Origin: Anaerolineae bacterium
Lineage (GTDB): Bacteria; Chloroflexota; Anaerolineae; SpSt-600
Assembly (NCBI GenBank): GCA_028275425.1
Contig: JAPWUT010000073.1
Location: forward strand, 1-7,912
Length of the DNA stretch: 7,912 nucleotides
Direction of reading: 5' to 3'
The notes beneath the pieces are model-generated. The model worked only from the letters and a program-made list of their open reading frames with translations, was not told the DNA's origin and did no database searches. Of the stretch, positions 6,156-7,912 are shown piece after piece; within the stretch, counting starts at the first letter, position 1, and each line of letters opens with the position of its first letter. The position numbers were made by a program, and so were the translations under genes.

Positions 6156-6923
6156 TTATCCAGGGACCGAAGGGACTATGGGCGGTTCTCCCTTAATCCC
6201 CTCCACGATTTCAAAAGCTTTCCGGACCTTTTCCTCTGGTCCTTCTACCAAGAGGACGACTGCTCCTTGGGATTCTCCCAAGCCTCCTGCGGCAATCATT
6301 GTAGCTTCCACATCGGCCAAGATTTTAAGGGCTTCAATTTCCGTCACCACCTCAGCTCCGTGGACGGCCATTATGCCTACCTTATCGCCTGTAGCGTATT
6401 TCAAGCGGTAAATCCCGCACTTCCTAACCGCTTCCGGAACCGAGGGCACAAGTTTCTCCAATCCCACCGGAACTATAAGGTGAGCCCCGCGAGCCATTAT
6501 GGTCCCCAAGGCCATCCCTATGGTCCCCCCCAATTCATTGGACATAAGAATGCCGACATGGCCCTGGGGGTCAACAGCGTTCGCCCCTTTTATGAAAACG
6601 TCATCAGCTCCGAAGGAGCGGATGGCTACTTTGGCTTCTACGTTTACCAGTTCGCCCTTGTGGAAGATAAAGGGGGCTTGCCTTATTTCAGGGGGAGTAG
6701 CCGAGAGTTTTCCATGGCCGATATAACCGGCAGCATAGGTGAACTTATCCACAGGCTTTCCCAGGAGTTCTTCGGCAATGTAGGCAGTGGTGGTGCCGTT
6801 AGCTATGATTAACCACCCCTCGGCAAAGGCCTTTTTGACGTGCGGAAGTTGAACTACCGCTTTAGCGATGAGCCTTTTAGATTCGGGTGGATTGAGGACA
6901 ATGACACCGGTGACGGTTTCCAT
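6156..6923 (-). CDS. Conserved protein of unknown function, coupled to trmD
   Basis: A 255-residue soluble protein without signal peptide or membrane segments. I do not recognise a characterised family. Visible features are a glycine/threonine loop IIANGTTTAYIAEELLG (39-55), a GYIGHGKLSATPPE segment (66-79), a DDVFIKGANAVDPQGHVGIL segment (107-126) with polar residues suited to ligand binding, and the glycine-rich stretch ELGGTIGMALG (130-140). Later come VPVGLEKLVPSVPEA (151-165) and VTEIEALKIL (193-202). The GTTTAYIA loop plus 'KGAN.VDP' recalls phosphosugar/CoA-binding RpiA-DeoR (ISOCOT) folds, but that is only a resemblance. The near-continuous run of conserved-looking blocks suggests an enzyme. 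The ATG has an excellent ribosome site (AGAGGAGG, 6931-6938, 7 nt spacing) and its own promoter; trmD follows after 1 nt. Reality of the gene is very likely; function is open. Confidence 0.85.
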   Translation of the reverse strand: METVTGVIVLNPPESKRLIAKAVVQLPHVKKAFAEGWLIIANGTTTAYIAEELLGKPVDKFTYAAGYIGHGKLSATPPEIRQAPFIFHKGELVNVEAKVAIRSFGADDVFIKGANAVDPQGHVGILMSNELGGTIGMALGTIMARGAHLIVPVGLEKLVPSVPEAVRKCGIYRLKYATGDKVGIMAVHGAEVVTEIEALKILADVEATMIAAGGLGESQGAVVLLVEGPEEKVRKAFEIVEGIKGEPPIVPSVPG

Positions 6924-6964
6924 GGTTATCCCTCCTCTGGGCTAAAATAAAGCTTGGCAAGGTA

Positions 6965-6992
6965 ATTATACCGCAAAAGCAAGATAGTCCAA
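6965..6992 (-). promoter_or_regulatory. Promoter of the unknown gene-trmD unit
   Basis: On the minus strand a perfect TATAAT -10 box (6970-6965) has a weak -35-like TTGGAC (6992-6987) 16 bp upstream. The predicted start near 6958 gives a leader of about 35 nt before the ATG at 6923, ending in a strong ribosome site. It lies directly downstream of the aldehyde oxidoreductase terminator, so the two genes are transcribed separately although they share direction. Confidence 0.65.
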
Positions 6993-7010
6993 ACTGTTCG
7001 CGAGGGGAAA

Positions 7011-7038
7011 ATAAAAAGGCGGGCCCGAAGGCCCGCCC
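7011..7038 (-). terminator. Intrinsic terminator of the aldehyde oxidoreductase gene
   Basis: Read on the minus strand, GGCGGGCC (7037-7030) and GGCCCGCC (7025-7018) form a perfect all-GC 8-bp stem closed by a TTCG tetraloop, with TTTTTAT following (7017-7011). It begins about 25 nt after the TAA stop of the oxidoreductase gene. This is a textbook strong terminator. Confidence 0.9.
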
Positions 7039-7061
7039 GGGTGCCCCCTTGTTTCCCCTTC

Positions 7062-7912
7062 TTAGAAAGCGTAAACTTTGTCCAGCTCCTCGTCCGGCAC
7101 ATCCCAGACCACATTGTGCGGAGGAAGTGGCTCATACTTCATGAACTCAGGCATGCGGTCATGGGCCTTGGTGAAACCGGCGGCCTCGTTGAAGAGCCTC
7201 TCCTTCTTGAGGACCTCAAGCCCGTACTTGTTGGAATCCTCAATCGTCCAGTTGGTGCCCAGGACACCGTTGCACTCCTCAACAAGCCCCTCATAGCCGC
7301 TGGGGATGTCCAAGATGGCGAAAGCGATGAAGAGGCAGTGGCCGGTGGAGTCAATGAAGGCCGTGGCCGCCTGGAAATTGCGGGAAAGCTCGGCCTTCCG
7401 CACATCGCGCGGGTCGGCCTTGCCGCCAACGCTGAGGATTTCCGGAGCGATGGTGTAGCCGGCGGTGTGGTCGGCGCCCATCGTGGATGTAGCGTAAGTG
7501 ACCCCGATTCCTTTGACGGCACGCGGCTCGTAGGCGGGCATGTTCTGCCCTTTCACGCCGGGGACGCGGTTCCAGCCGAAGGCTTTCCCGGTGAAAGCGG
7601 CGCCGTTCCCGATTATGCGGCCAAGCGGGGTGCCCTTGCGCACTTCCTCATCCAGCAGGCGGATTGCCCCCTGCCAGTCGCCGAAGGGCAGAAGCCCAGC
7701 ATCCATCGCTACCGCAATCGTGCCGCCAATCTCAATGGTGTCAATGCCGAGGTCATTGCAGAGCCAGATGAGCTTGCCGATGGCATCCAGGTTATCAATT
7801 CCGCAGTTGGCCCCCAGCGCCCATGTGGACTCGTACTCAACGCAGGAAACGATTTCCTTGCCCTGCTCATCGTAATAGGTGTTGGAGCACTGGATGACGC
7901 AGCCGGGGTGGC
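7062..7912 (-). CDS. Aldehyde:ferredoxin oxidoreductase, C-terminal part (cut by window edge)
   Basis: About 282 codons of the 3' part of an AOR-family gene; family members are usually about 600-630 residues, so the N-terminal half with the tungstopterin-binding domain lies beyond the right edge. The frame stays open to the edge, so the internal Met at 7706 is not the start. The window's first residues read HPGCVIQCSN (7910-7881), which fits the cysteine cluster that binds the [4Fe-4S] centre; the codon cut at 7911-7912 (xGC) could be another Cys. Next come EYESTWALGANCGI, then LCNDLGIDTIEIGGTIAVAMD, a GADHTAGY motif, and GHCLF (the expected fourth cluster Cys). The ending LPPHNVVWDVPDEELDKVYAF is typical of the family. 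These enzymes oxidise aldehydes to acids with ferredoxin as acceptor in anaerobes; the actual substrate is unknown. Codons look more GC-rich than in the genes to the left, compatible with high expression. Confidence 0.93.
   Translation of the reverse strand, partial: HPGCVIQCSNTYYDEQGKEIVSCVEYESTWALGANCGIDNLDAIGKLIWLCNDLGIDTIEIGGTIAVAMDAGLLPFGDWQGAIRLLDEEVRKGTPLGRIIGNGAAFTGKAFGWNRVPGVKGQNMPAYEPRAVKGIGVTYATSTMGADHTAGYTIAPEILSVGGKADPRDVRKAELSRNFQAATAFIDSTGHCLFIAFAILDIPSGYEGLVEECNGVLGTNWTIEDSNKYGLEVLKKERLFNEAAGFTKAHDRMPEFMKYEPLPPHNVVWDVPDEELDKVYAF

Noticed and set aside
6036..6812. Long plus-strand open frame (258 codons) across the trmD start and the unknown gene
   Set aside because: It is antisense to two well-supported genes, crosses their junction, has no ribosome-binding site and its translation has no recognisable motif; it is a shadow frame.
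7139..7522. Minus-strand 127-codon frame inside the aldehyde oxidoreductase gene
   Set aside because: Alternative frame of a GC-rich gene; Ser/Pro/Arg-rich low-complexity translation with no family character.
7062..7706. Aldehyde oxidoreductase starting at the ATG at 7706
   Set aside because: The same frame continues without stop to the window edge and encodes clearly conserved family residues (HPGC cluster, LCNDLG), so the gene is cut by the window rather than short.

Overview
The window looks like a chromosomal segment from a member of the Chloroflexota (probably an Anaerolineae-type, possibly thermophilic, anaerobe). The best clue is the C-terminal half of the large membrane protein at 2695-5454. 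It has the 'VFVHLIDENG...AQHDG.P..G..PTS.W..GE' type of beta module that I associate with Chloroflexota GT-C glycosyltransferases. A tungsten/molybdenum aldehyde:ferredoxin oxidoreductase supports an anaerobic lifestyle. The lineage is an inference from protein flavour, not a proven placement.

Layout. Bases 1-316 are non-coding: two GC-rich perfect palindromes, an intrinsic terminator (166-190) that probably ends a gene left of the window, and a promoter with a perfect TATAAT box (259-286). From this promoter a tight plus-strand operon of four genes runs from 317 to 5454: a one-domain cupin, a 12-TM MFS transporter, a 5-formyl-THF cyclo-ligase-like protein fused to an ASCH domain, and a large GT-C (DUF2723/TMEM260-like) membrane glycosyltransferase with three C-terminal beta modules. 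The first three genes overlap by 4 nt at each junction, and the fourth starts inside or just after the third.

The minus strand carries two units, both read right to left. At the right edge is the C-terminal part (about 282 residues) of an aldehyde:ferredoxin oxidoreductase, closed by a strong GC-rich hairpin plus T-run (7011-7038). Immediately after it a new promoter (6965-6992) drives a conserved protein of unknown function (6156-6923), followed after 1 nt by trmD (5390-6154). trmD is therefore not in the classical rpsP-rimM-trmD-rplS setting. The 3' ends of trmD and the glycosyltransferase converge and overlap by 65 bp.

Functionally, the plus operon mixes envelope glycosylation, transport and a folate-enzyme-like/RNA-binding-like fusion without an obvious shared pathway. 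The minus unit couples tRNA m1G37 methylation to an uncharacterised protein. The points most worth attention are the cyclo-ligase-ASCH fusion, the unknown protein coupled to trmD, and the glycosyltransferase tail overprinted on trmD. I see no CRISPR array, tRNA, rRNA, insertion sequence or phage gene.
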